A DNA stretch of 64,000 nucleotides from Neofusicoccum parvum (lineage: Eukaryota > Ascomycota > Dothideomycetes > Botryosphaeriales > Botryosphaeriaceae), in NCBI GenBank assembly GCA_020912385.1, contig CP087219.1, positions 1,488,001 through 1,552,000 on the forward strand, written 5' to 3'. Positions 12,022 through 22,419 of the stretch are shown here, piece by piece (the stretch's first letter is position 1; each line of letters begins with the position of its first letter). The notes beneath the pieces are model-generated. The model was not told where the DNA came from and did not search any database. It saw only the letters and a list, made by a program, of their open reading frames with translations. The position numbers were made by a program, and so were the translations under genes.

Positions 12022-13783
12022 GCGGGGGAGGGGGGAGAGGTTGGTATGGTACGCAGCTGGTAAGCACTTGAGGAAGGGTTTGGCTCGGGGAAATTGCTTC
12101 TGATGCCCAAAATTATGGAGTTTATATCGGGATCTGCGTGAGCGCAGCCTACGAAAAATGCTGCTTTTGTTTCTGCTTTCACTTCCCCTGCTCTACCCTT
12201 TCGTTCTAGCGATTTCAGTATACCTCCAATACACTTCTGTTCTTGTTCTCCCAGGCTGGCATTCCAGTTGTTGGGCGTAAACCGAGGCTTGGAGCAGCAT
12301 CGTACATCTTCCTTTCGAAAGCCTGCAAAGGCTAGCGGCAGAACATCACGACAGCCCATATCTTTTCCGAAGTTTTACGCTCACTTAGTAAAATTACCCC
12401 CAACTCAAATAGATGCTCGAGCGTGGAGTGTAGGAGAGCGAGCTCTGCACCGAGCTGCTGATAAGCGAGAGGGCATCTATTGCAGGCGCAAAAATCGTGG
12501 CTGATGCGCTCTGCGAGTGTAAGTACGGTTAGAAAGTCTCCCATACTGAACCAGAAACTCGTGTTTCTGCTGAATAGAAGAGAATTCATAAAAAAGCCTC
12601 AGTCCAAGGGAAATGAAGGTAAAGTGAGGGGCATCATAAGAGGAGGCTGAAGAGGTCAGATTTGCACTACCATAGCTCCGAGCCACCGCCACCATCAGCC
12701 TTTGTATGTTAGGAAATAAAATCTTCAAGTCAGAGTGAATTGATGAGCTAAGCACTTATCTGTAGCGTAGTTGTGTTAACTGATAACTCCCTGCGATGTT
12801 CCCGTTCAGCGTATGTTTTCAACATCTCTGGCCCTGCACTTGCTTATACGAGAGCGGCAAAGCTTTACGATGTTACGATTATGTGTGAGACTATTCAGAG
12901 GCTGAAATGGCTCGGATTCACTGCACATTCTAAGAAACAGGCTAGATTTTTGGTTTTTAAGCCTTGTACGACAACACTCAAAATCATTTCCGCTCATTCA
13001 AAACTTGGGAGCGATGGCTGGACTTCAATCTCTCCCCTCAGGGACGTCACCGGGCCTCAGCCACACGAAAAATATTTAAACTCGCTTCATGTCAATTGAT
13101 GTACTGGATATTCTCTTGAGGAAGCTTGAAAGGTTGGGGGTGGCTACCGGTCGAGATTAGAATTTGACGTTTTGTAAGATTAATTTCACGCGGCGTTGAC
13201 CATCTGCGACTTCGATCAGTTGCACACAACCATGCATTCGGGTAGCAGGGGTTTTTTTTTGCTGTACAGTGCAGCCAGATGTCTCGTAGGCGCACATTTC
13301 ACAACATTTTGTCTTCCATCGCAAGGGTTGATCTGTTCACTTTCCTTCTTTCAAAGATATGTAGGTAAGTAGAGACTTAGCCGCTGAAGCCCATTGTGGA
13401 TGCGAAAGGCTCCTCAAAGTGCCAAGCAGAATTGACGGTGTGCAATGTTAAAAATGCGGTCTTACATGGTAGGACGCACACCGCTACGATAAAAGCTGCC
13501 GCTCAGCCTTTACCGTGAATAAGCGCCCTGCAGGAAATTTTTTTAATTTGAAACTCTTGTCGTCACACTTCCGTGAATTCCGCAGGAAATGACCTGTTCA
13601 TTGTTTCTTTGTACAACAACGAGGGCTTATTCATCAATATTGCCGCCAGCTTAATCAACGCGTGTCTCAACGCTCCTCGCGTTTGCGCTCCACACTGCTT
13701 CCACGACGCCGGAAGCTCAACCTTCCTCCCGGCCAATCGTTCTACGACCATTCTAGGAGCGTGTTATCCGGGATATTTCATCA
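12022..13783. other. Intergenic region, 1.8 kb, AT-richer
   Basis: Only short open frames without family character. A 9-10 base T run occurs near 13250-13259. I see no gene. Confidence 0.45.
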
Positions 13784-14890
13784 ATGGGTCAGGAAAGGCC
13801 TCCGGCAGGCCCATCAGTTACATACTTCGACCCAGATGGCGACACGGGGCTTCTGCTCGGTTCTGAAACCCAGAGGACTTTCGTCGTCTCCTCTAACGCC
13901 ATGACGCTGGTATGCGACGCCTGGAACCGGATGCTCTCGCGGAAGGGCGATTTCAAAGAAGCGAAAATGGGCGATGGTCGCATTATTCCGCTCCCTGACG
14001 ATGATGCGGACGGCCTCGAGATCCTGCTCAACATCGCGCACCTGCATTTCGACTGCGTTCCACTGGAGCTGGACTTCGACGATCTCCTCGCCGTAGCAGT
14101 CTTGACGGATAAGTATGGAACAATCAGGATTGTCCGACCGTGGATTCGGGGATGGATCCAGGCTACCAAGAAGTTGGCAGATCAGCCTGGCTATGAGGAA
14201 TGGCTCTACATCGCGTGGGCTTTCGGTGAAGCTGAGATATTCGAGAAGCTATCGCGACGTTTGCTGCTAGAAGTTCATGTGGACAAAGACGGACAGTGTG
14301 TCACTCCACAAGGGAACGTGCTGAATCCCTCGACCGGATATTTTCCCCCGGAAATAATAGGTAAAGCCGTGTTCCCGAGGTGGCAGTCTTATGGGCAGCT
14401 AAAAAGAACTGTGCCAGAGAGTATCCTAAGAGTGAGGAGGGATACGATGAAATTTCTACTCTCTGCTGGCTACGAAGTGTTGTTCAAATACTCGGAAGTG
14501 AATGTGGCAGGTAAAGTTTATTGCAAACTGCGACAACCCCAGTGCGATGCCATGGCCTTTGGATCCTTCAATTTTGCAATGCAAAAAGCTGGCCTCGCAC
14601 CGACAACCAGAAAGCCCAACAAGTCGGAGTGGAGTCTCACCGAATTGGCGAACAAAATGAAATCGCTCAAAATCCTAACTCCAGATCCAATGAAAACGCG
14701 CGTGGGGGTATGTTCTCACCAGGGCTGCGAATTTCTGCTCCGAGGACTTCTTGATATAGTCGATGCTACCCTCAAGAGTCCCTCTCCCGTCGTTTTGAAC
14801 TCACACAAAGTTCATATGAAGCGCATGCAAGCCGAGATTAAAGGGTCAATGCCCAAGGGGCTGAAGAGAAAGCGGGGGCAAGAAGCTTGA
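13784..14890 (+). CDS. BTB/POZ-like domain protein (paralogue A)
   Basis: Two exons, 13784-14360 and 14418-14890; 349 aa. The 57-bp intron (14361-14417) is a multiple of three and has no stop, so the frame appears uninterrupted, but the paralogue at 32.2-33.3 kb has an intron at exactly this place and phase (PPEII|ES here, PPCIL|ES there). The N-terminal ~120 residues (TYFDPDGDTGLLL, FVVSSNAMTLVCDAWNRML, IPLPDDDADGLEILLNIAHL, FDDLLAVAVLTDKYG) match the fungal BTB-like fold widely found in ascomycetes. The rest (WIRGWIQ, GYEEWLYIAWAFGE) is the family-specific helical extension. BTB domains mediate dimerisation or cullin-adaptor roles; no function is proven for this lineage-expanded fungal family. 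Probably nuclear or cytoplasmic. Confidence 0.82.
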   Translation: MGQERPPAGPSVTYFDPDGDTGLLLGSETQRTFVVSSNAMTLVCDAWNRMLSRKGDFKEAKMGDGRIIPLPDDDADGLEILLNIAHLHFDCVPLELDFDDLLAVAVLTDKYGTIRIVRPWIRGWIQATKKLADQPGYEEWLYIAWAFGEAEIFEKLSRRLLLEVHVDKDGQCVTPQGNVLNPSTGYFPPEIIGKAVFPRWQSYGQLKRTVPESILRVRRDTMKFLLSAGYEVLFKYSEVNVAGKVYCKLRQPQCDAMAFGSFNFAMQKAGLAPTTRKPNKSEWSLTELANKMKSLKILTPDPMKTRVGVCSHQGCEFLLRGLLDIVDATLKSPSPVVLNSHKVHMKRMQAEIKGSMPKGLKRKRGQEA

Positions 14891-14957
14891 GAATCAGCCA
14901 AGTTATCGGAATGATGCCATTATGCTTTGATTCGTGGGAGCATGTATGTATTCTCTC

Positions 14958-15636
14958 CTACACCGTGGGCCAATGGTGCTCAATCGGCTCCAATTCACCT
15001 TTACCCCGGTAGACTTCGAGAATATCTGCTTGCTCCGGCAGCATCTTGCGGTCTATTTGGGTTCCCAGTTTGGCAAGCCCTCTCCACCTTTCGAAGTCTT
15101 CTGGATTCCGCTTATCGCCATGTGCTTCCTCGGCGTGCTCCCAATGGCCTGGATGAAACTGTTAGCTACTGCTTCCCAATCCTGGTGAATTGCCTTACCC
15201 TTGGAGAATGCGATCAGTGTTGTTATTTTCTTACTGGGGATATCGTAGACAAGAGAGACGATCGTTCCAGTTTCTGTATTGTAGAACATTTAGCATTCCC
15301 GTTGGCTTATCGGCAAGTCTCTGACGCACCTTCCAACCAATTGCACTGCCAGAGCTCGCCAGGGCGGATGCATTGGAAGCTGCATGTTTGATAGTTGGCG
15401 CGGCCTGCCATTGGCCCGCCATGGATCTTGTACACGACACGGTCCTATCTCCCTTATCAGCATCCCAGGAAGCCACACCCGCAACCGTCCCGGGTGCAAG
15501 CACTCACCTCCGTCTGGAACCAGATCTCATACCTCCACTTCTCGGGGTTGCCCTGCTCGTCCTTGGCGTTGTAGTCGTAGACCATGTGCAGGTCCTTGAG
15601 ATCCTTGTCCCAGTGGGCTTTTGTTTCGGGATCCAT
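14958..15636 (-). CDS. Phenolic acid decarboxylase
   Basis: Four exons, 15636-15508, 15444-15330, 15273-15199 and 15148-14958, with introns of 63, 56 and 50 bp; 169 aa, matching the small single-domain PadC family. After splicing the protein shows DLKDLHMVYDYNAK, WRYEIWF, VVYKIHGGPMAGR, CIRPGELWQCNWLEETGT and IVSLVYDIPSKKITTLIAFS. These correspond to the bacterial PAD beta-barrel with its Tyr pair, the Arg after the IH.G..AGR turn and the catalytic Glu in ELW. The enzyme removes CO2 from p-coumaric, ferulic or caffeic acid to give vinylphenols, which detoxifies plant cell-wall phenolics. An in-frame ATG 14 codons upstream (15678) is possible, but the start at 15636 agrees better with family length. 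A TATA-like element lies 142 bp upstream. Confidence 0.9.
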
Positions 15637-17172
15637 TGCTGCTGCGATGCGTGTGCTATTGTATGTCTCCAACGGCAATACCTTCCCGTTCCAGACTGGA
15701 GCGTGCTAACGGGAGAGAAGAATGCGAGATAAAGGCTGATCGACGACGTGCAGCAAGCCAGCGTCCCGCGGCGTTGGTTATATACCCTCCCATCCCCCTA
15801 TCGAGCCCGACCACCGGGTCACGGCAGGCGCCAACGATGGATGACGTTCTGGAAAGGGCCGGGCAGGCGCGCCGGGAAGCTCTCCTGACGTCAGACCATA
15901 GGGCCTTAAAAAAGACTCGATCTCGTTCCTTATCTAGCGCCACAGCGCCGCACGAGCCGCCGGCAACGGACCGAAACGCCATCGCGAGGATCCACACGTC
16001 CAACCAAGTGCCGAAACCTGGAGCCGAACTTTAACATCACTCCACTGGGGCTGCTGCTGTTGCGACCACATGGCGCGGTGTCGGAGGCTGTGGCGGTCAG
16101 GTTGCGGGCGTCGCTCGGCCGAAGCCTCACCACCAGCGCTCTGCGCGGATGGATCCGGATTGCGGTCCCGCAGAGGATTGAGACTCGTCAAATGGGCTGC
16201 AGTTCCGATGGCGTTTCTGTGAAACTGCGCTGACTCGGCGTTCTCCTTGGGCTCCACTGACCTTACGAGCTGATAGCCGCATTGGTGGCCAGGATCCTTC
16301 ACACGGACAGAACCAGCGTCTGCCGAGGGGAGCTGGAGCACACCAGGCAGCGAGGGCAATTGAATGACGATTGCTGAAACAGGAACCTGCAGGCCCGATG
16401 GGACGATTGCGGCTCTGGATCCAGGAGGTGGTGACGACTTCGACCTGTCCTCTCCAGCCCCGGAAAGGCAGTTGCGGCCCGCTGAACCCGGCACAGCCCT
16501 CGCTTATTTCGTCCACATAAGAAAGAGCCCAAACCGCCCGACTCCGATTCTCTCCTCCTCCTCGTTGTCTTGGGTCCAGGTCAACACCAGGCCGACAGCG
16601 CCCGCATCTGCGGGTGTCGAGATCTTACGATGATCCAAAGGAAAGGAGGGAGCCAGCTCGCTCGATCGATGGACGTGTATGTCGAGGAAACGCACAACAT
16701 TCCTGGCTCGATTTTGTTTCCTGACTTTTCATCTCTTTTCCTTTTATTGTTTTCTGTTCTCTCTTATTTTCTCTTTTCGTCTATCAATTATCTACGGGTT
16801 GAATGCATTCCTGAAGAAAACCACCTGCTCGACTTGTTTAGCCCTCCGAGTCGGAACACTGACACAGCATGCCTACGATCGAGGAAATCTATCATTGCAC
16901 GGCCCGATATCAATTTGGAGGTGAAGACAGGCCGATGAAAACGGTACGAGGGCCAATCTCTGGATTCGGGTTGCTTTTGCATCGCAAAGGACACAATCGC
17001 CGGGTGTGTTATCGTCGGGTAGTTCGACAGCTCAACGCCGATGTTCAGAACACCAAATCCGTAACACAGCTCCTTCGAAGAAGAGGATCAATTACGTGTA
17101 CCTGGAAGAGTCTTGATCTATATACGTCCGTCACATCATACCATCATATCTACGTATCCGTCCCCGCACCCT
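15637..17172. other. Intergenic region, 1.5 kb
   Basis: Separates the decarboxylase promoter from the 3' end of the chitin synthase gene. Open frames are Arg/Ser-rich and unconvincing. A T-rich stretch at 16720-16790 may belong to the untranslated region of neither gene; no RNA gene seen. Confidence 0.4.
15778..15785 (-). promoter_or_regulatory. TATA box of the phenolic acid decarboxylase gene
   Basis: GTATATAA on the minus strand, 142 bp before the ATG at 15636. Confidence 0.5.
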
Positions 17173-20127
17173 TCAAACCGCCGCAACCGTCCTCACCTCC
17201 TCCACACTCGGCTGCGCGGGCTGCTTCAGCCCCGCCGGCACCCTCACCTTCTCCCTCTTCACCGCCCCAGTCTCCTCCGCCATCGCAGGCGCCACAACCG
17301 ACAGCTCCGCATCGGGCCGCACGCGCTCCAGCAGCGCCGCCACCGCCCGCCTCGCCGCCTCGCTCGCCACCACCACCTCGAACGGCGCGCTCCGTCGCGC
17401 CAGCCCGAGCACCAAGCCCGCGGCCTCGCACCGCGCCAGGATGCCGTCGACCGCGTCCAGCGCGCCGCCGTCCAGCACCACGACGACAGCGCCGGGCCGG
17501 GCGTGCCGCAGCACGGCGTCGAGGCCCTCCTCATCAACGGACGAGGAAGAGGAGGTGGCGACGAGGAACAGGCTCGCCATGCCCAGCCGCGCCTCGGCGG
17601 CGGTGACCTCGACGGTGAGGTGCGGGTCGCTGTGCAGGGCGCGCGCGCGCGCCAGGTCGGCCGTGTGCGGCTCGTAGACGAGAGTGCGGTAGGCGGCGCC
17701 GAAGGTGGCGGCGAGGCGCTTGTCGTCGGCGGCGCCGACGAGCGCGACGACCTCGGAGTAGGTCGAGACGGGCTGGGGGACGCGTGCCGGGGCGGGGGCT
17801 TCCTCGTCGACGGCGGCGGCGGTGGGGACGGCGACGGGCTCGGGGTCGTCGGAGTCGTCGGTGGAGACGACTTTGCGGGTCTTGCCCCAGCCGAAGGAGT
17901 CCATGTTGTAGATGGCGTACAGCAGGACGGAGATGTTGATGAAGGGCCCGCAGAAGGTGTAGAAGGCGCAGCCGGCGAGGTACTGGCAGCGCTCGAGGGC
18001 GTTGCGGGGCAGCCAGATGGCGATGCAGATGTAATAGGTGAGCGGAGTGAGCATGACGGCGGCGAAGGCGAGGATGATCCACCAGGGGACGACTGGGAGG
18101 GGGGTTAGCAGGTGAGCAGGCGGTAATCTGATATCGGGGCAGCTTACAGAGACAGGCGTGGATCAGGCTGGCCAGACTGGCGAAGATGAACAGGTTCAGC
18201 GACCAGGTCATGCAGTTGGCGAAGGCCAGGATGCGCTCCCACCACTGCACGCCCGGCGCCTTGAACAGGAACAGGTCGTTGGCGGTGGCGCCGAGGGTCC
18301 AGCGGCGGCGCTGCGACAGGAACACCGACCACGACTGCGGCACGTCGGTCAGGGCGCGCGCGCGCAGGGCCTGGCGGGTGCGCGACTGCGGGCGCGCCGA
18401 CAGCATCAGGCACACGTGGTTGCGGTCCTCGCTGGCGGTTGCGCGGATCTGCTTGAGGATGTTGTCGGCCGGGGTTGGGCAGTAGCCAAACAGCTCCACC
18501 AGCACGTGGTCGCCGCACGTTTCCTCGCAGATCTTGAGCAGCTGGCAGCACCCGGGCAGGCACGACACCTTGTTCGTCACGATGGACTGGTGCAGCCGCC
18601 GCAGCCCCTGGCTGATGGTGTACTCGGACGACTGGTACAGGCTCCACGGATTCCAGTTGCGGCCCTTGAAGTCGACGGCGACGTAGCCGCACACGCCGAC
18701 CGTGCCCGGGTAGCGGCTCTGCTTCAGCAGCTCCGAGATACAGTCGTCGGCGAAGACGGTGTCGGCGTCCATGCCGACCAGGTGCGTGACGTGCTCGATG
18801 CCGGCGTCGGCCAGGAACAGGGCCATCTCGGCGAAGAAGGCCGGCCGGAACAGCATCTGCGGCTTCTCGGCGCGCGTGTTGTACTTGTACAGGAACGAGC
18901 GCAGCGCGATCAGCCCGTCGCGCTTGCCCTGGTTCTGGTGCTTGACGATGCAGAAGTACGGGATGCCCTTGTACGAGCCGCGCTGGATGGTCGCGTCCAT
19001 GGGCTGCTGGTCCCACGCCGTGTACGCGCCCTTGACCACCCGCCGCAGCGTCCTGTCGGCCAGGATGTCGTCGAGCAGGTACTGCGCCGTCGTCTTCTCC
19101 ATCCCGGCGCCGCGCACCCGCCCGTCGCAGATGATCATGATGGCCTTTTTGTTGGCTTCCAGGTGCTGCTGCGCCACGAGCGAGTCCAGCGATTTGGTGC
19201 ACTCCTCGAAGTTTTCGTTGTAGCAGGGGAGCAGCAGGACGAGCTGCTCCGGAGAGGTCGGCATGACGACCTTCTCCGGGAAGATGCGGTGCTTGATGCT
19301 GAAGAAGATGACGGAGAAGACCATGATGCAGTTGAGCGCGACGGTGAGCGTGATGAAGGGGAGGTAAAGGTAGTAGTACGCCGGCCAGTACCAGGAGGCG
19401 AAAATCAGGATGAAGCTAACAGATGTCAGTTTTCTCATTCGTAAATGTCGCTGGTTGGGAGAACGTACTTTGCGCATATTATGCCCGCGATCATCAGGAG
19501 CTTTTGCTGCGTGACCATGCGTCTGCCCAGCTTGCTGAACTCGGGAGATACCGCCGGACGGGTCTTTGGCAACGATTGGTTGCACATGTCCGCGAATTCC
19601 TCGAGACGAGCCTGTCTCGACGTCGGCTCCGCTGCGGTGATGGTGGCCACATCCTGCCGGGAGGACGCCGCGGACTCCGCAGAAGGCCTCTGCGGATGCG
19701 ACCCCAGCGGGTGCTTCAGCTGGTGGCTCGGATGACGCAGAGGAATGGGCACGATTTTGGTCTGCTCTCCGAGCGGCAGAGGGGGAAGTTGAGGAGCTGG
19801 ATCTTCGTCCCTCTGCACCTCCTGGTGGAGCTGGCTCCGCGGGCTCTGCATTCTCAGAGGAGAGAGGTGGCGCTTCCGCGGGTCTCTTTCAGGCTCGGTC
19901 TCCGAGTCTGTGATGGAGGACGGCCGCGTTGAAGTGCGCGTGGTCTGCCATCCTGAAGAGAAGTCGTCCTGGGAAGAACGGCCATCGTCATGAGCTGACA
20001 GGGTGGACGTGGTGGAGGCAGCAGAAGAGCCCCGCGTATACACCGGGATGGGGTAGGGGAGTTTGGGACTATTCTCATGAACGGGCGGGCGCCATGTGGA
20101 GGCACTGGGTAAGCGAGAGGAAGGCAT
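17173..20127 (-). CDS. Chitin synthase (GT2), short form without myosin or cyt b5 domain
   Basis: Three exons, 20127-19469, 19415-18148 and 18092-17173, with introns of 53 and 55 bp; 948 aa. Residues 1-200 are a disordered Ser/Pro-rich N-terminus. Membrane segments follow (about 205-265: LLMIAGIICANFILIFASW, then a second pair). The GT2 catalytic domain has IICDGR (about 317), GMDADTVF (about 436) and SQRRRWTLGA (about 588), the D/DxD/QRRRW signature of chitin synthases. Further membrane segments surround 620-720, and an Ala-rich cytosolic tail of about 230 residues closes the protein. The QRRRW motif continues TLGATAND rather than the usual INST of classes I-V. With no myosin or cytochrome b5 domain this resembles the class VI ('chitin synthase D') type; class is inferred. 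It polymerises UDP-GlcNAc at the plasma membrane. It is head-to-head with a chitin deacetylase gene. Confidence 0.88.
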
Positions 20128-20980
20128 GGCCAACGACTGACGGACCAACGAGTGTCTGGTCAAAAAATTGGAGATTCAGTGTCCCAAAGGAAACAGAACG
20201 AGGGCAGCCCGCCGCTGGCAGAATTTTATAGGGCCAGCACTTTTGGGCCAAGCGGCCGGGAGAGCAGTGCTCCGGGTTGGCAGCATCGCATGGGTGGAGC
20301 GGCGGAGGAGACTCATGGCCAGGACTCAGACGCAGCAAGCCACTGCTGCAGACGGACATGGACGACATGGTCCGCCGGAGCTGAGCTGACCTGCGCCGTG
20401 AGTGCACGATCATGCGCCGAGACAGCATCGAGCGACTGACTAGTGTGCAGACTGCTGGACACGGCCAGCCGCAGGTCCCAACGCAGGCCAAGCGGAGCAG
20501 CACCTTGCCGTTGGTACGGGTCGGAAGCCATCCAGCCACGTTTGTTGCACCACGTTGGTGGCAGTCGTCCAGCCGACCGGCTTGGCGAGCTTCTCTTCGC
20601 CTCGCAGCCGCTGCCGGCGAAACACCAGTCCACGTTCTATTCCTGTCGAATGCAGCTAGTGCAGCTGACCCCGCGTCTCGTGTCGAAGGACGAAAAAATT
20701 CCCGCCCCTGGCCCCGGGGATTGGCGTGCTGCCGGCCTGCGATCTCCTCATGATGACGCGCATCGGAGCCGGACAGGGGCCCTGCCGTGCCTGTCCGCGC
20801 TATTGACAGCTGCATATTGCATCCGCGCGTCGGCCGCTACAGCCACAGCAGCGCCGCACACCGACCCAGGCCAGCTGCGTCGTGGCTACTGAATTGCGCG
20901 TAGACATATACATTCGCAATGGCCGTATTGGAAGGCCCACGCTCGCCTCTCCTCGCTTCTTGTCGCCTACCGCCACCAAT
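20128..20980. other. Bidirectional promoter, chitin synthase / chitin deacetylase
   Basis: 853 bp between two divergent starts. It contains a TATA-like element for the synthase (20222-20230, minus). No coding sequence recognised. Shared regulation of the two genes is plausible but not shown. Confidence 0.5.
20222..20230 (-). promoter_or_regulatory. TATA box of the chitin synthase gene
   Basis: TATAAAATT on the minus strand, 95 bp before the ATG at 20127. This supports 20127 over the non-ATG opening further upstream. Confidence 0.5.
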
Positions 20981-22419
20981 ATGCTGTCCGTCTGCCTCGC
21001 CTCTGCAATTGCCATCCAGCTGGCGCTTCTGCCCGCCGTCCAGGCTGGCCGAGGGCCACATGTCGCGGTCCTTGGCGACGCCGGTCGCCTCGTGCTGGGT
21101 TCAAGGTTTCCTCCGCTCCCGAAAGACATTGCCGCCCAAGCTCCACCAATGGAGCCTGGACTTGGTCGTCGTCAAGCCGCGGGCAGCAGCTGCGGCCCGA
21201 ATGCCGGGGGAGCTGTCTGCGGCCCCGGGCTCTGCTGCTCTGCAGATGTGGGTTGGATATGAGCCCACTATACAGATTTTTCCCGGCTAATCTGGCGTGC
21301 AGGGCGTGTGTGGCGTGGGCCGAGCCTACTGCGATGCTCCCGAGTGCCTGTTTGAATATGGCCCGGCCTGTGATGCGAACGCGGTGCCGTCCGGAGCAAA
21401 CACCTCTTCGGTCCCGAGGCCTCGGCTTGGCAGTGTCCTGTACGGCGGCGGCGGTGTCACGCAGTGCAGCCAGGCAGGTACGATGGCCATCACGTACGAC
21501 GACGGACCCTACATCTACACTTCCGAGCTTCTGGACATCCTGCAGGCCAACGGCGTCCCAGCCACATTCTTCGTCACCTCTGTCAACCTCCACAAGGGAG
21601 GGATCGACAATGCGAGCACCGCTTGGCCTGGAATCATCACCCGGATGGTCAACGAGGGCCATCAGGTGGCCAGTCACACCTTCAGCCATCAGAACCTGAA
21701 CGAGATCACCAGCGCCGAGCGATTCGACCAGATGGTCAAGAACGAGATGGCGATCAGGAACGTGCTGGGCTATTTTCCCACCTACATGCGTCCGCCGTAC
21801 AACACCTGCCTGAGGACGGCTGGCTGCGTCGACGACCTCGAGGCGCTGGGATACCACATTGTGAGCTGTGCCAATATTCCAATACTCTTTGCTTTTCGTG
21901 GCAATATTCTGACGGTCTCGCCAGATCAAGTATAACGTCGACACCAAGGACTACGAGAACCTGACCCCGGAGCTGATCCAGAACTCCAAGGACATCTTCT
22001 CGGAGGCGCTGGACGGGGGCAATGCCTCCTCGTCCAACTTTATTATTGGAAACCATGACATCCACCCGCAGACGGTCACCAACCTTACCCAGTTCATCAT
22101 CGACGAAGGCACGGCGCAGGGCTACAGATTCGTCACGGTGGGCGAGTGCCTGGGAGACCCTGCGGGCAACTGGTATCGTGATCCTGAGACCGGTGGCGCG
22201 ATCGGCACATCCGCCGCTCGCGCTCTCAAGAGGCGGAGCGACGAAACTGCCGCAACCAAGACGTTGGATGCCAGGGCTGGAGCCGCCTCCGCAACAGCTG
22301 AGAACGGCGCTGCAGCCGCCTCTGGCACCGCTGAAAGCGGAAGTGGCCGCCTGATTGCTGTCGGGGAGATCCTGGGGGCCGCCGTTAGCCTCATCAACGT
22401 TGCTTTTGGGCTGCTCTAG
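20981..22419 (+). CDS. GPI-anchored chitin deacetylase (CBM18 + NodB/CE4)
   Basis: Three exons, 20981-21247, 21303-21860 and 21925-22419; 439 aa. A signal peptide (MLSVCLASAIAIQLALLPAVQA) opens the protein. A hevein-type chitin-binding module (CBM18, about residues 70-108) spans intron 1. Choosing the donor at 21248 gives CCSADGVCGVGRAYC, exactly the CCS-x2-G-x-CG-x-G-x2-YC pattern. The NodB domain (about 140-330) has TYDDGP (metal and general base Asp), SHTFSH (metal-binding His pair) and RPPYN. A Ser/Ala-rich linker and a hydrophobic C-terminus (EILGAAVSLINVAFGLL) indicate a GPI anchor, placing the enzyme at the plasma membrane or wall. It hydrolyses the acetyl of GlcNAc residues in nascent chitin to give chitosan. 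Its position beside a chitin synthase suggests the two act on the same polymer. Confidence 0.93.

Noticed and set aside
11292..12359. Minus-strand frame with a poly-Asp run
   Set aside because: Antisense shadow of the (TCG)20 tract and exon 2 of the 621-aa gene.
17113..19444. Two long plus-strand frames over the chitin synthase gene
   Set aside because: They mirror the synthase exons on the opposite strand; the sense protein has the diagnostic GT2 motifs, these do not.
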